Below, in pieces: positions 17,054-26,582 of a stretch of DNA of 64,000 nucleotides (its first letter is position 1; every line of letters begins with the position of its first letter). This stretch comes from Pedobacter namyangjuensis (GTDB lineage Bacteria > Bacteroidota > Bacteroidia > Sphingobacteriales > Sphingobacteriaceae). Location of the stretch: positions 186,001-250,000 of the forward strand of contig NZ_QMHQ01000003.1 of assembly GCF_003313325.1 (NCBI RefSeq). Direction: 5' to 3'. The notes under the pieces are model-generated. The model was not told the origin of the DNA and did no database searches. It saw only the letters and a program-made list of their open reading frames with translations. The position numbers and the translations under genes are program-made.

Positions 17054-18694
17054 TTAATCGTGATGCGGATTTGCTGCCTGGTAATCTACGGCTGAAACCT
17101 TATAATCTGTTGGAGCAAAGCTTGCCGACGTACTTAAAGCCATACCAAGCTCGTGCTGTGCCGGATAAGGCGTTTGCAGAAGACTTCCCTCTGGAATGTA
17201 AGGATAGGTTTCTATGTAAGATTGCATTACGTTTTGCGCCATTCTACGATTAATATAGGCTCTGGTAAGTTGATAAGGATGGCGCAAACCTGCTGCGCCT
17301 AATAACTCAACCGCACTTTGAACCGTTAAACGGTGGAAATTGAACACACGAACGGTTTTGTCTTCTACCACCAAACCTTTCATTAAGCTTGCATCTTGTG
17401 TGGCCACACCTGTAGGGCAAGTATTACTGTTACATTCTAACGCTTGTATGCAACCTAAAGCAAACATCATTCCGCGGGCAGAGTTACACAAATCGGCACC
17501 CAATGCTATGTTTTTAACCAAATCAAAGCCTGAAGATATTTTACCCGAAGCAATAATTTTAATGTGTTTTTTTAAACCGAAACCACTTAAAATATCGTAA
17601 ACGAAAGCAACGCCTTCTCTTAAAGGCATACCAACCGCATTTGAGAATTCTTGAGGTGCCGCACCGGTACCGCCTTCTCCCCCATCAACAGTAATAAAAT
17701 CTGCGTAAATGCCAGTTTCTACCATTGCTTTGCAAATGGCAAAAAATTCGCTTCTTCTACCTACGCACAATTTAAAACCTACAGGCTTGCCACCCGACAA
17801 ATCTCTTAACTGTTTGATAAAGTTTACCATTTCTAAGGGCGTAGAAAATGCGGAGTGTGCAGGCGGCGAGTTTACATCGAAGCCCTCTTTAACCAAACGA
17901 ATCCTAGCAACTTCTGGCGTAACTTTTTTTGCTGGCAACATACCGCCATGACCTGGCTTTGCACCTTGAGATAGTTTAATCTCAATCATGCGAACATTTT
18001 CCATTTTAGATCGCTCGGCAAAAGCCTCTGGATTAAATGTCCCATCGGGATTTCGACAACCGAAATATCCAGTTCCAATTTGCCAAATTAAATCGCCACC
18101 TGGCCCACTGTGATAGTCGCTTATACCACCTTCGCCTGTATTATGCGCAAAACCACCCATTTTCGCTCCACCATTTAAAGCCAAAATTGCGTTTTGGCTT
18201 AATGAACCAAAACTCATAGCAGAAATATTGTAAATACTTGCACTGTAAGGCTGCTTACAATCGGGTCCGCCTACCAAAACTTTTGGGTTTACGTCTAATT
18301 CGTGGTGACTTATAGCTACAATACTATGGCTTAACCACTCGTATCCATTTTCGTAAACATCTAGTTGTGTACCAAAAGGAATAGTGTCATTATCTTTTTT
18401 TGCCCGTTGATAAATTAACGACCTGTTTAAACGACTAAAAGGCTTACCATTTGTATCACTCTCTACAAAATATTGGTAAACTTTTGGTCTAAGTTCTTCC
18501 ATAAAATAACGCATACGCCCAAAAACTGGGTAGTTTCTTACAATGCTGTGTTTAGGTTGGTACAAATCGTAAATACCCAGTAATACAAACGGACCGGTAA
18601 ATATAAACGACCACCATAAAAATGGATGATACAAGCCTAACATTACTGTTAAGGCGACTAAAAATGCTGCAATTGCGACAAAAGCTTTTCTCAT
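17054..18694 (-). CDS. FMN-binding glutamate synthase family protein (GltB central/FMN domain, stand-alone)
   Basis: 546 residues. Two N-terminal membrane helices (residues about 3-22 and 25-45) precede a soluble barrel. The barrel matches the synthase domain of the glutamate synthase large subunit: NISAMSFGSLSQNAILALNGGA, HNTGEGGIS, KPGHGGMLP, TVDGGEGGTGAAP. A cysteine cluster LECNSNTCPTGVATQD resembles the Fe-S loop of GltB. The glutaminase domain is absent. Such membrane-anchored forms are widespread in Bacteroidota; the physiological reaction is not settled, and NAD(P)H-dependent glutamate synthesis should not be assumed. Confidence 0.88.
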   Translation of the reverse strand: MRKAFVAIAAFLVALTVMLGLYHPFLWWSFIFTGPFVLLGIYDLYQPKHSIVRNYPVFGRMRYFMEELRPKVYQYFVESDTNGKPFSRLNRSLIYQRAKKDNDTIPFGTQLDVYENGYEWLSHSIVAISHHELDVNPKVLVGGPDCKQPYSASIYNISAMSFGSLSQNAILALNGGAKMGGFAHNTGEGGISDYHSGPGGDLIWQIGTGYFGCRNPDGTFNPEAFAERSKMENVRMIEIKLSQGAKPGHGGMLPAKKVTPEVARIRLVKEGFDVNSPPAHSAFSTPLEMVNFIKQLRDLSGGKPVGFKLCVGRRSEFFAICKAMVETGIYADFITVDGGEGGTGAAPQEFSNAVGMPLREGVAFVYDILSGFGLKKHIKIIASGKISSGFDLVKNIALGADLCNSARGMMFALGCIQALECNSNTCPTGVATQDASLMKGLVVEDKTVRVFNFHRLTVQSAVELLGAAGLRHPYQLTRAYINRRMAQNVMQSYIETYPYIPEGSLLQTPYPAQHELGMALSTSASFAPTDYKVSAVDYQAANPHHD

Positions 18695-19049
18695 ATTAAT
18701 ACTGTTATATCTAACAATTTATTATAACTAAAAAATTGTAGATTTTGTTGGCTGTAATAACCTTGTTAACGATAAAATTCTGTTTAAAAAAATAACTGAA
18801 GATAGTTTTTTCTGGATAGATCCTTTATACTATAGGAATAAATTTATAGTAGATAAAGGATGAAAATTGGAGAATACCATATCCGTTTTAGAATTTAGGT
18901 TTTGCCTAAAAAGTTTACACGCTATTATTTCCATATCAATTTTATAATTAATCTTCAAAATTAAACAAACCCACCATACTGAACAAGTATTTGACTACTT
19001 AAGTAGTTATAATTAAACAACAGACCATATAATTTTGTTATTTTTGGGT
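18695..19049. other. 355-bp divergent promoter region
   Basis: It separates the glutamate synthase-like gene (minus) from the Sua5/YciO gene (plus). It holds an imperfect inverted repeat at 18820-18861 (ATCCTTTAT ... ATAAAGGAT) and a perfect 14-bp palindrome ACTACTTAAGTAGT at 18994-19007. A TAATTTTG box at 19030-19037 could be the -7 element of the plus-strand gene, leaving a very short leader. Confidence 0.5.
18994..19007. promoter_or_regulatory. Perfect 14-bp palindrome, candidate operator
   Basis: ACTACTTAAGTAGT, 42 bp before the ATG of the Sua5/YciO gene and just upstream of its likely promoter. No regulator gene adjoins it, so the binder is unknown. Confidence 0.4.
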
Positions 19050-19670
19050 ATGCTGATTAAGATCTATCCGGAGAACCCAAACCCTAAGGCAATTGAACAG
19101 ATTGTAGATATACTAAAAAAAGGTGGTATTATTATTTACCCAACAGATACAATTTATGGTTTGGGTTGCGATATTACAAATCAAAAAGCGATTGAAAAAA
19201 TCTGTCGCATTCGCGGAATAAAGCCAGAAAAGGCAAACTTTTCGTTTATTTGTAGCGATTTAAGGCACATCTCTGATTATATAAAACCAATTGACACTAC
19301 TGTTTTTAGAGTGCTTAAAAAGGCGTTACCTGGTCCGTTTACTTTTATTTTTAATGCTAATAACAACGTTCCAAAACTGTTGAGTTCTAATAAAAAAACA
19401 GTCGGTATCCGTGTTCCTGATAACGATATAGCTCGGACAATTGTGGAAGCACTTGGAAATCCAATTTTATCTACCTCTATTAAGGATGATGATGAATTGA
19501 TTGAATATTCTACCGATCCAGAATTAATACACGAAAAATACGAGGATTTAGTTGACGCGGTTATCGACGGCGGGTATGGAGATAATGAACCATCGACAGT
19601 GATAGATTGCACTAGTGGTGATTTTGAAGTTATTCGTGAAGGCAAGGGCGATATTGAAGAATATCTTTAA
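19050..19670 (+). CDS. Sua5/YciO/YrdC-family protein (L-threonylcarbamoyladenylate synthase type)
   Basis: 206 residues from ATG 19050; the upstream TTG at 19035 lies in the likely promoter. The YrdC fold is clear: GGIIIYPTDTIYGLGCDI near the start, then KPEKANFSFICSDL, PGPFTFIF, and VGIRVPDN. The family includes TsaC, which makes threonylcarbamoyl-AMP for the t6A modification of ANN-decoding tRNAs. The segment and length fit the YciO branch better, whose role is less certain. nhaA follows by 23 bp, probably on the same transcript. Confidence 0.88.
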   Translation: MLIKIYPENPNPKAIEQIVDILKKGGIIIYPTDTIYGLGCDITNQKAIEKICRIRGIKPEKANFSFICSDLRHISDYIKPIDTTVFRVLKKALPGPFTFIFNANNNVPKLLSSNKKTVGIRVPDNDIARTIVEALGNPILSTSIKDDDELIEYSTDPELIHEKYEDLVDAVIDGGYGDNEPSTVIDCTSGDFEVIREGKGDIEEYL

Positions 19671-19693
19671 AATAGCTTTCGACCCTCTATAAA

Positions 19694-20842
19694 ATGAAGA
19701 AAAAAATTTCCCAAACTTTTCAGCAATTTTTCAATTCGGAAAAGAATGGAAGCTTACTCTTATTTTCTTGCGTAATTCTTTCTTTAATCCTCGCAAACTC
19801 TGTATTTGCCGATAATTTTTCAGCTTTACTGAATAAGGTTATCGGATTTTCTAGTGTTAAATATAGTGTGGCAACTTGGATTAATGATGGCTTAATGGCC
19901 GTTTTTTTTCTATTGGTTGGTTTAGAGATAAAGCGTGAAATTATCACCGGCGAACTTTCGACCTTTAAAAAAGCATCGTTGCCGGTACTGGCCGCTTTAG
20001 GCGGGATGTTTTTGCCAGCACTCATTTTCTATACACTAAATAAAAACACCGAAACCGAGAACGGATGGGGAATTCCGATGGCTACAGATATTGCATTTGC
20101 TTTGGCAATTATTGCTGTTTTAGGTAAATCTGTTCCTGCATCACTTAAAATATTTTTGGCTGCTCTTGCCATAGCAGATGATTTAGGAGCAATTTTAGTG
20201 ATAGCCGTTTTTTATACCGATGTAATCCATTGGAATTATTTGTTGATGGCATTTGGGGCTTTTGCACTTCTTTTGAGCTTTAATTTTCTTAAGTTAAAAT
20301 CAATTTGGATTTATCTGATAGTCGGCATTTTGTTATGGTATTTCATGCATCATTCTGGCATTCATGCAACCATTGCGGGCGTACTGCTGGCTTTTACTAT
20401 TCCTGCCAAAAGTTTAACTACCCATTCTCCTTTAGAAAAGTTAGAGCATAGTTTGGTTAAGCCCGTTAACTTTTTAATCATGCCTATTTTCGCGTTAGCA
20501 AACACGAATATTACCATAGCAAAAGATATGTTCGCTAATTTGACCTCGCCCTTAAGTTTAGGAATTTTCCTCGGCTTATTTTTGGGTAAAACGCTGGGTG
20601 TAACATTGTTTTCTTTTGTTGCCGTGAAACTTAAACTAGCTAACCTGCCTACATTTGCAAGTTGGAAACATATTATTGGCGTTGGTATGCTAGCAGGGAT
20701 TGGCTTTACGATGTCGATATTTATTTCGATGTTATCCTTTGAGCAGACATCACATGTTAACGAAGCTAAATTTGCCATTCTCCTTACCTCGGTTTTTGCG
20801 GGAATAATTGGATTTACCTATTTGAAAAGTGTTAAAGAATAA
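19694..20842 (+). CDS. nhaA: Na+/H+ antiporter NhaA
   Basis: 382 residues with about twelve membrane helices, the usual NhaA size. The ion-binding aspartate pair is in LAIADDLGAILVIAVFYT, and PMATDIAFALAII and GVGMLAGIGFTMSIFIS match conserved helices. It exports sodium for protons across the inner membrane, in pH and salt homeostasis. It lies between the Sua5/YciO gene (23 bp) and the GH2 gene (32 bp), so the three may be co-transcribed although their functions are unrelated. Confidence 0.95.
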   Translation: MKKKISQTFQQFFNSEKNGSLLLFSCVILSLILANSVFADNFSALLNKVIGFSSVKYSVATWINDGLMAVFFLLVGLEIKREIITGELSTFKKASLPVLAALGGMFLPALIFYTLNKNTETENGWGIPMATDIAFALAIIAVLGKSVPASLKIFLAALAIADDLGAILVIAVFYTDVIHWNYLLMAFGAFALLLSFNFLKLKSIWIYLIVGILLWYFMHHSGIHATIAGVLLAFTIPAKSLTTHSPLEKLEHSLVKPVNFLIMPIFALANTNITIAKDMFANLTSPLSLGIFLGLFLGKTLGVTLFSFVAVKLKLANLPTFASWKHIIGVGMLAGIGFTMSIFISMLSFEQTSHVNEAKFAILLTSVFAGIIGFTYLKSVKE

Positions 20843-20874
20843 CCTATATTTAGTAAGCTAAATCCTTACTTAAT

Positions 20875-22704
20875 ATGAAACTAAATCGATTTATTTTAAA
20901 CTTCACTTTGTGTTTAATTTTAGGCAGTTTGCAAGCTCAAGAACCATGGGCTTTCAAAAAAGATAAAATTGTTACCCCTTGGGCAAACAACGTTAGCCCT
21001 ACAGAAACTTTGCAAGAATATCCCAGACCTCAGTTAGTAAGAAATAATAACTGGAAAAACTTAAACGGACTTTGGGAATACGCCATTACCCCTAACAAGC
21101 AAAGTGAGCCAAATAAATACGATGGCAAAATATTAGTTCCATTTGCTGTAGAATCTGCGCTTTCGGGTGTGGGCAGAACCGTAGGAAAAGATAGCCTATT
21201 ATGGTATAAAAATGTTATCAGCGTTCCTGCAAAGATGAGAAACAAAAAGTTACTACTACACTTTGGCGCAGTAGATTGGCGAACTGAAGTTTTCGTAAAT
21301 GGCAAAAGTGTTGGTAAACATGAGGGCGGCTTTGCACCTTTTAGTTTTGATATCACTTCGTTTATAGCTAAAAACCATAAGCAAGAAATTAAAATTAGTG
21401 TATGGGACCCAACGGATGATGGTCCGCAACCTAGAGGTAAACAAGTTAAAAAGCCTCACGGTATTTGGTATACTCCTGTTACCGGAATTTGGCAAACAGT
21501 ATGGCTAGAGGCTGTACCCGAAACTTATATTGTAAACACCAAGCAAACTCCAGACATTGATGCTAAAACTTTAACAGTTTCAGCTAAGCTGAATAATGTA
21601 TTAAACAGTGATAAAATAAAGGTTGAAGCCATAGAAAATGGAAAAGTTATCTCATCGGCATTTGCCGGAAATAACGGTACCGCAACGTTAAAACTAGATG
21701 CTCCAAAACTTTGGTCGCCAGACAACCCGTTTTTGTACGATCTTAAAATAAGTATCGTTAGAAATAACAAGGTTGTAGATGAGGTAAAAAGTTATTTCGC
21801 TATGCGAAAAATATCAATGAGAATTGACGAAAAGGGCGTTCAAAGAATGTTGCTTAACAATAAATTTTTATTTCAATACGGGCCTTTAGATCAAGGTTGG
21901 TGGCCAGATGGGCTGTACACTCATCCTACTGAACAAGCAATGAAGTTTGATGTAGACCAGCTAAAAGCAATGGGTTTTAACATGATTAGGAAACATATTA
22001 AAACAGAAACCGCAAGATATTACAATTACTGCGACAAGGTTGGAATGCTTATTTGGCAAGATATGCCAAGTGGCGATTTAGGGAATACCTGGAACACTCG
22101 TCCCGGAATTATTGGTAATGAAACGGAGAAAAATCGTACGCCCGAATCTGAAAATTATTTTAGAAAAGAATGGGTTGAAATTATGGACGAGTTACATAAC
22201 TTTCCAAGCATAGTTGTTTGGACGCCATTTAATGAAGCTTGGGGGCAGTTTAAAACGGTAGAGATAACCGAATGGACAATGAAAAAAGATCCATCTAGGT
22301 TGGTAAATAGTGCAAGTGGTGGAAACTTTTTCGATACAGGACACTTTGTAGATTTACATAACTATCCTGAGCCAGCAATGCCTAGAGCAGATTTATTTGG
22401 TAAAGATAGATTGGTTGTATTAGGCGAGTTCGGCGGATTAGGCCTGCCTATAGACGGCCACACTTGGCAACAAAAAAACAATTGGGGCTATCAAAGTTTT
22501 AAAACGAAAGAAGAATTATTTAATAAATATTCCTCATTTATAGACCGGTTGAAGCAACTAATTCCGCTAGGGCTATCTGCGGCAGTTTATACACAAACTA
22601 CAGACGTTGAAGTAGAAACAAATGGCATTATAACCTATGATAGAGCTATAGTTAAAATGCCGGTGGCAGATTTAAACCGAATTCACAAAAGGCTTTATGA
22701 GTAA
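20875..22704 (+). CDS. Glycoside hydrolase family 2 protein, secreted
   Basis: 609 residues with a signal peptide (MKLNRFILNFTLCLILGSLQAQ, cleavage after AQA/AQ). The three GH2 domains occur in order: sugar-binding (LNGLWEYAI, AVDWRTEVFVNGKSVGKHEGG, PFSFDIT), immunoglobulin-like (about residues 215-310), and TIM barrel. The acid/base Glu is in WTPFNEAWGQF and the nucleophile Glu in VLGEFGGLG. GH2 enzymes cleave beta-galactosides, beta-mannosides or beta-glucuronides; the substrate cannot be read here. No SusCD pair is near, so it is not part of a typical polysaccharide locus. Confidence 0.9.
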   Translation: MKLNRFILNFTLCLILGSLQAQEPWAFKKDKIVTPWANNVSPTETLQEYPRPQLVRNNNWKNLNGLWEYAITPNKQSEPNKYDGKILVPFAVESALSGVGRTVGKDSLLWYKNVISVPAKMRNKKLLLHFGAVDWRTEVFVNGKSVGKHEGGFAPFSFDITSFIAKNHKQEIKISVWDPTDDGPQPRGKQVKKPHGIWYTPVTGIWQTVWLEAVPETYIVNTKQTPDIDAKTLTVSAKLNNVLNSDKIKVEAIENGKVISSAFAGNNGTATLKLDAPKLWSPDNPFLYDLKISIVRNNKVVDEVKSYFAMRKISMRIDEKGVQRMLLNNKFLFQYGPLDQGWWPDGLYTHPTEQAMKFDVDQLKAMGFNMIRKHIKTETARYYNYCDKVGMLIWQDMPSGDLGNTWNTRPGIIGNETEKNRTPESENYFRKEWVEIMDELHNFPSIVVWTPFNEAWGQFKTVEITEWTMKKDPSRLVNSASGGNFFDTGHFVDLHNYPEPAMPRADLFGKDRLVVLGEFGGLGLPIDGHTWQQKNNWGYQSFKTKEELFNKYSSFIDRLKQLIPLGLSAAVYTQTTDVEVETNGIITYDRAIVKMPVADLNRIHKRLYE

Positions 22705-22707
22705 AAC

Positions 22708-22740
22708 AAAAATGCCTTCCGATATTTGGAAGGCATTTTT
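22708..22740. terminator. Bidirectional terminator between GH2 gene and trpA
   Basis: Stem AAAAATGCCTTCC / GGAAGGCATTTTT with an ATATTT loop, T-runs on both strands; it ends the GH2 transcript and the convergent trp operon. Confidence 0.92.
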
Positions 22741-22744
22741 GTTT

Positions 22745-23518
22745 TTAAGGCTTTATCTGACGCATAAATTTTTCAATTTTTTCGGTTAGTTTACCGTTTT
22801 CAGCCAATGCTTTAACAAATGCACTACCAATTATTGCACCGCTGGCGTATTCGTTAGCGGCTGCGTAAGAAGCTTTGTCTGATATTCCGAAACCAATTAC
22901 AATTGGATTTTTGAGCTTCATATCCGCAACGCGTTTAAAATACGACGTTGAGCTTTCTGAAACCGCCAAATTACTTCCAGTAGTTGCTGACGATGAAACT
23001 AAATAAATAAAGGCATTGCTTAATCCATCAATTTTGCGAATGCGCTCGTCTGATGTTTGTGGCGTTACCAAAAAGATATTACTCAATCCATATCTCTCGA
23101 AAGTTGCCTGATAAAGCTCTTCGAATTCATACATTGGCAAATCAGGAATGATACAACCATCAACCCCTACCTCTTTGCATTTTTTGCAAAACTCGTCAAC
23201 GCCATATTGTAAAACGACGTTTACGTAACCCATTAGTAAAATCGGGATATTAACTTTTTTGCGTAAATCTGCGAGTTGCTCAAATAGTATGGGTAAAGTC
23301 ATCCCAGCATCTAAAGCGGTCTTGCTACTGGCCTGTATCGTAGGTCCATCGGCTACGGGGTCCGAATATGGGAACCCTATTTCTAAAAAATCAGCTCCGG
23401 ATTTTTCTAAAGCCTCGGCAATAGTTAATGTATCTGCTAAATTCGGATACCCTGCAGTGTAATAAATTGACAGGATATCTTTAGTTTTTGTTTTAAAAAG
23501 TTGTTGTAATCGGTTCAT
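22745..23518 (-). CDS. trpA: Tryptophan synthase alpha subunit
   Basis: 257 residues from ATG 23518; the TTG at 23527 is an artefact of frame extension. TIM barrel with the catalytic Glu in DFLEIGFPYSDPVADGPTIQ and Asp in GCIIPDLP, and the phosphate-binding IVIGFGIS. It cleaves indole-3-glycerol phosphate to indole and passes indole to TrpB. It is the last gene of the trp operon, 74 bp after trpB, with a hairpin in the gap. Confidence 0.96.
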   Translation of the reverse strand: MNRLQQLFKTKTKDILSIYYTAGYPNLADTLTIAEALEKSGADFLEIGFPYSDPVADGPTIQASSKTALDAGMTLPILFEQLADLRKKVNIPILLMGYVNVVLQYGVDEFCKKCKEVGVDGCIIPDLPMYEFEELYQATFERYGLSNIFLVTPQTSDERIRKIDGLSNAFIYLVSSSATTGSNLAVSESSTSYFKRVADMKLKNPIVIGFGISDKASYAAANEYASGAIIGSAFVKALAENGKLTEKIEKFMRQIKP

Positions 23519-23563
23519 ATACCCCAAACCCTAACAGGGCTTTATTAAGTGTAAAAAATATCC

Positions 23564-23588
23564 GCAAAAATCCCTTTTAGGGGATTTA
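23564..23588 (-). repeat. Intra-operon hairpin between trpB and trpA
   Basis: On the minus strand AAATCCCC, TAAAA, GGGATTTTTG: a short stem with a T-run, within a CCCCTAAAnnnnCCCC-type intergenic repeat common in Bacteroidota. It may partly terminate transcription before trpA, or protect the upstream mRNA. Confidence 0.5.
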
Positions 23589-23592
23589 GGGG

Positions 23593-24774
23593 TTAAAGGT
23601 TAAAATGTTTCATGTAAGTTTCCATATCTTTGTCGCCCCTACCGGATAAACAAACCACGACATTTTCTCCACCTTTAAATTCCATTTTCTCGAGGTAAGC
23701 TAATGCATGTGCACTTTCGATGGCCGGAATAATGCCTTCTAATTGTGTTAGCAAAAGTCCAGCATCAAGCGACTCATCATCGGTAATGGAGACGTATTTA
23801 CCGCGTTTCGTTTTAAATAAATGTGCGTGCTGTGGACCAATTCCGGGATAATCCAATCCGGCAGAAACAGAATGGGGTTCCACAACTTGGCCATCAGCAG
23901 TTTGCATTAAAATACTTCTGCTACCATGCAAAACGCCTTCTTTACCTAGGTAAGTTGTGGCTGCAGAAAAACCGCTATCTACTCCTTTTCCCGCTGCTTC
24001 TACAGCAATTAATTGCACATTTTCATCGTCAATAAAATGATAGAACATTCCTGCAGCATTACTGCCGCCACCTACGCAAGCTAAAACATAATCAGGCTGA
24101 TCTTTGCCTGTTTGCTCCAATAACTGTTTTTTGGTTTCTTCAGATATAATCGACTGAAATCTAGCCACCATATCCGGATATGGGTGCGGGCCAACAACAG
24201 AACCGATGATATAATGCGTATCAACCGGATTATTAATCCAATCTCGCATGGCTTCGTTGGTAGCATCCTTTAACGTTTTACTACCAGAGGTAGCCGGAAC
24301 AACAGTAGCTCCAAGCATTTTCATACGAGCTACATTTGGCGCTTGACGTTTAATATCAACTTCGCCCATGTAAACTACGCATTCTAAACCTCGCAATGCA
24401 CAAACCGTAGCTGTTGCTACACCGTGCTGACCGGCACCAGTTTCTGCAATGATTCTTTTTTTACCTAACTTTTCTGCAAGTAAAATTTGTCCGACCGTGT
24501 TGTTAATTTTATGAGCTCCAGTATGGTTCAAATCTTCACGTTTTAGAAAGATATTTGCACCGTATTTTTCAGATAATCGCTTTGCGAAATATAAGGGAGA
24601 TGGACGACCAACGTAATCCTTTAACAGTGCATTAAACTCTGTTCGAAAACTTTCATCGTTAATAATTCTCAGATAGTTTTGGCGTAACTCCTCCACATTT
24701 GGGTACAGCATTTCCGGAATGTAAGCTCCTCCGAAATCTCCATAATACCCTTTATCATTTACAAAATAACTCAT
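23593..24774 (-). CDS. trpB: Tryptophan synthase beta subunit
   Basis: 393 residues. The PLP-binding Lys is in [15 protein letters not shown], the substrate loop in [13 protein letters not shown] and the phosphate-binding glycines in [12 protein letters not shown]. This is a TrpB1-type enzyme that joins indole from TrpA with serine to give tryptophan. It follows trpF by 27 bp in the trp operon. Confidence 0.97.
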   Translation of the reverse strand: MSYFVNDKGYYGDFGGAYIPEMLYPNVEELRQNYLRIINDESFRTEFNALLKDYVGRPSPLYFAKRLSEKYGANIFLKREDLNHTGAHKINNTVGQILLAEKLGKKRIIAETGAGQHGVATATVCALRGLECVVYMGEVDIKRQAPNVARMKMLGATVVPATSGSKTLKDATNEAMRDWINNPVDTHYIIGSVVGPHPYPDMVARFQSIISEETKKQLLEQTGKDQPDYVLACVGGGSNAAGMFYHFIDDENVQLIAVEAAGKGVDSGFSAATTYLGKEGVLHGSRSILMQTADGQVVEPHSVSAGLDYPGIGPQHAHLFKTKRGKYVSITDDESLDAGLLLTQLEGIIPAIESAHALAYLEKMEFKGGENVVVCLSGRGDKDMETYMKHFNL

Positions 24775-24801
24775 AGTCTATTTTATTGTTTTTGTATTTC
24801 G

Positions 24802-25425
24802 TTACTGCAACCCGTTGAAAAATTGCTTTAATTTATTTATGTCCTTAAATCCTGGTTCTGTCTCAAATCTGCTATTCACATCTATGGCAAGCAATCTATC
24901 ATCATCAATTTCATTTATCTGCTCAATTTGTTCCAAACCTATTCCGCCACTTAAAAAGTACGGCTTATCTAACATATAGTTTTTTAGTAAGCTCCAATCA
25001 AATTGCTTTCCAGAACCACCATGCTGTTCGGTTTGGGTGTCGAAAAGGAAATAGTCTACCGCTTTAAGATAATTCTCCAGCAGATTAAATTCAAAACCTT
25101 TTCTAATACCAAACGCTTTAATAACCTCTACACCCGTTTCTTTTAACGCCTCACAATATGCTGGGTCTTCACTGCCGTGGAGTTGTATTGCTTTAAGCTT
25201 ATAATTAATAACGTTATCAATCACTAATTCTAAATCCTCATTTACAAAAACGCCAACCGTTTTAATTGTTTCCGGAACGTATTTTATTAATTCTGCAGAT
25301 ACACTACTAATTGCCCGGGGCGATTTATCGTAAAAAATGAAACCTAAGTAATCAGGTTGCAATTCGGCAACATTAGCAATGTTACTTGCCTGGCTCATTC
25401 CGCACACTTTTATTTTAAATTTCAT
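24802..25425 (-). CDS. trpF: Phosphoribosylanthranilate isomerase
   Basis: 207 residues, normal size. The N-terminal KVCGMSQ holds the catalytic Cys, VGVFVNED and KAIQLHGSED are conserved barrel segments, and the catalytic Asp is in FLFDTQTEQHGGSGKQFDW. FLSGGIGLEQ gives the phosphate site. It converts phosphoribosyl-anthranilate to CdRP, the step between TrpD and TrpC. trpC (indole-glycerol-phosphate synthase) is not in this window. Confidence 0.95.
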   Translation of the reverse strand: MKFKIKVCGMSQASNIANVAELQPDYLGFIFYDKSPRAISSVSAELIKYVPETIKTVGVFVNEDLELVIDNVINYKLKAIQLHGSEDPAYCEALKETGVEVIKAFGIRKGFEFNLLENYLKAVDYFLFDTQTEQHGGSGKQFDWSLLKNYMLDKPYFLSGGIGLEQIEQINEIDDDRLLAIDVNSRFETEPGFKDINKLKQFFNGLQ

Positions 25426-25470
25426 ATAGATTATTTCGTTACCCTAATTTATTTCAGGGTGTGTTATATG

Positions 25471-25500
25471 GAAGATGCCGAATCAAGTTCAGCATGACGA
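25471..25500 (-). repeat. Bacteroidota dispersed repeat word between trpD and trpF
   Basis: On the minus strand TCGTCATGCTGAACTTGATT then CGGCATCTTC. The two halves pair (GATGCCGAA / TTCAGCAT). This word is common between genes in Bacteroidota and resembles the loop of palindromic copy D. It fills most of the 79-bp gap between trpD and trpF, where trpC is often found. Confidence 0.55.
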
Positions 25501-25504
25501 CCTT

Positions 25505-26494
25505 TTAAATAGTTATCAATTTCCTAAAACTTGCCAATGCCTTTTTGCATTGCAAAGATTCTTCGGCTTCGTAGTAACAATCAGCAAACGTTGCGTTTTG
25601 TTTAATTGTTTGTATGGCTAATGCTGCATTACATAAAACCACATTGGTTTGCGCATCAGTTGCTTCGCCATTTAACACAGTTGAAAAAATTTTTGCAGAA
25701 GATTCTACCGTATCACCTCCTTGAATTTCTGTCTCTTTAATTTCCTCAAATCCTAAATCACTTATTTTCAAAAGCGATTCTCCCTTTTTGCTAAAAGTTT
25801 TAAAATCGCAGGTCATCGAAACTTCATCAAAGCCATCTACGGCGTGAATAATCGTATAATTTTTATCAGTTTTTTGATAAAGATAAGCATATAAACGTGC
25901 CAGTTCTAAGCTAAAAACGCCTACAATTTGGTTTTTAGGTTGTGCCGGATTTACCATTGGACCCAGCATATTGAAAAATGTTTTTACACCTAATTCTTTT
26001 CTAATTGGCGCTACAGTTTTCATAGCCGGATTAAATAATGGTGCATGTAAAAAACAGATTCCAGCTTCGTCCAAACTCCTCTTCAATTTAGATTCGTCGT
26101 TGGTAAAACTGTAACCTAAATACTCCATCACATTACTAGAACCACAACCAGACGAAACGCCATAGTTACCATGTTTTGCAACTTTATGTCCTGCGCCCGC
26201 AACAACAAAGGAAGCTAAGGTAGAAATGTTAAAAGTATCCTTACCATCGCCGCCGGTTCCACATAAATCTACCAACTCAAACTCAGAGAAGTCTACCGGA
26301 AGGCACAAATCCAGCATAGCATCCCTAAAACCTTGCAACTCTTCTACAGTAATGTTACGCATACCATAAGCGGTAATAAAGGCGGCAATTTGCGAGGTAT
26401 TAAATTCGCCTAAGGCAATAGAAGTTAATATTTTCTGTGCTTCTAGGCTAGAAAAAGTCTTGTTCTCAAATAGGTGGTTTAGTATTTTTTTCAT
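25505..26494 (-). CDS. trpD: Anthranilate phosphoribosyltransferase
   Basis: 329 residues from ATG 26494 (MKKILNHLFENKTFSSLEA). The frame can be read upstream to a TTG, but that would place the attenuator hairpin inside the gene. Conserved motifs are CGTGGDGKDTFNIST (PRPP and metal binding), HGNYGVSSGCGSSNVMEYLG, and NMLGPMVNPAQP. It transfers a phosphoribosyl group from PRPP to anthranilate. It is the first enzyme gene after the trp leader; trpE and trpG are not upstream. Confidence 0.95.
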   Translation of the reverse strand: MKKILNHLFENKTFSSLEAQKILTSIALGEFNTSQIAAFITAYGMRNITVEELQGFRDAMLDLCLPVDFSEFELVDLCGTGGDGKDTFNISTLASFVVAGAGHKVAKHGNYGVSSGCGSSNVMEYLGYSFTNDESKLKRSLDEAGICFLHAPLFNPAMKTVAPIRKELGVKTFFNMLGPMVNPAQPKNQIVGVFSLELARLYAYLYQKTDKNYTIIHAVDGFDEVSMTCDFKTFSKKGESLLKISDLGFEEIKETEIQGGDTVESSAKIFSTVLNGEATDAQTNVVLCNAALAIQTIKQNATFADCYYEAEESLQCKKALASFRKLITI

Positions 26495-26504
26495 TGGTAT
26501 AAAA

Positions 26505-26539
26505 CAAAAAAAGGGTTGCCATTTTACAAGCAACCCTTT
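26505..26539 (-). terminator. Trp attenuator (terminator in the trpD leader)
   Basis: On the minus strand AAAGGGTTGC, a 9-base loop, GGCAACCCTTTTTTTG: a 9-10 bp GC-containing stem with a T-run, ending 10 bp before the trpD ATG. The sequence GATCCTT (26573-26579, minus strand) can pair with AAGGGTT (26532-26538), giving seven pairs including G-U, and would block this terminator. Together with the Trp-rich leader peptide this fits ribosome-mediated attenuation. Confidence 0.8.
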
Positions 26540-26582
26540 ATCAAATATTATTTTTTAAATAAACACAAAAAGAAGGATCACA

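Noticed and set aside
16831..17253. 140-codon plus-strand frame
   Set aside because: It runs through palindromic elements C and D and then antisense through the end of the glutamate synthase-like gene; the sequence is a by-product of both.
19035..19052. Possible leaderless start of the Sua5/YciO gene, with TATTTTTG four bases before the ATG
   Set aside because: The alternative box TAATTTTG at 19030-19037 fits a short leader equally well and no -33 box supports either, so no claim is made.
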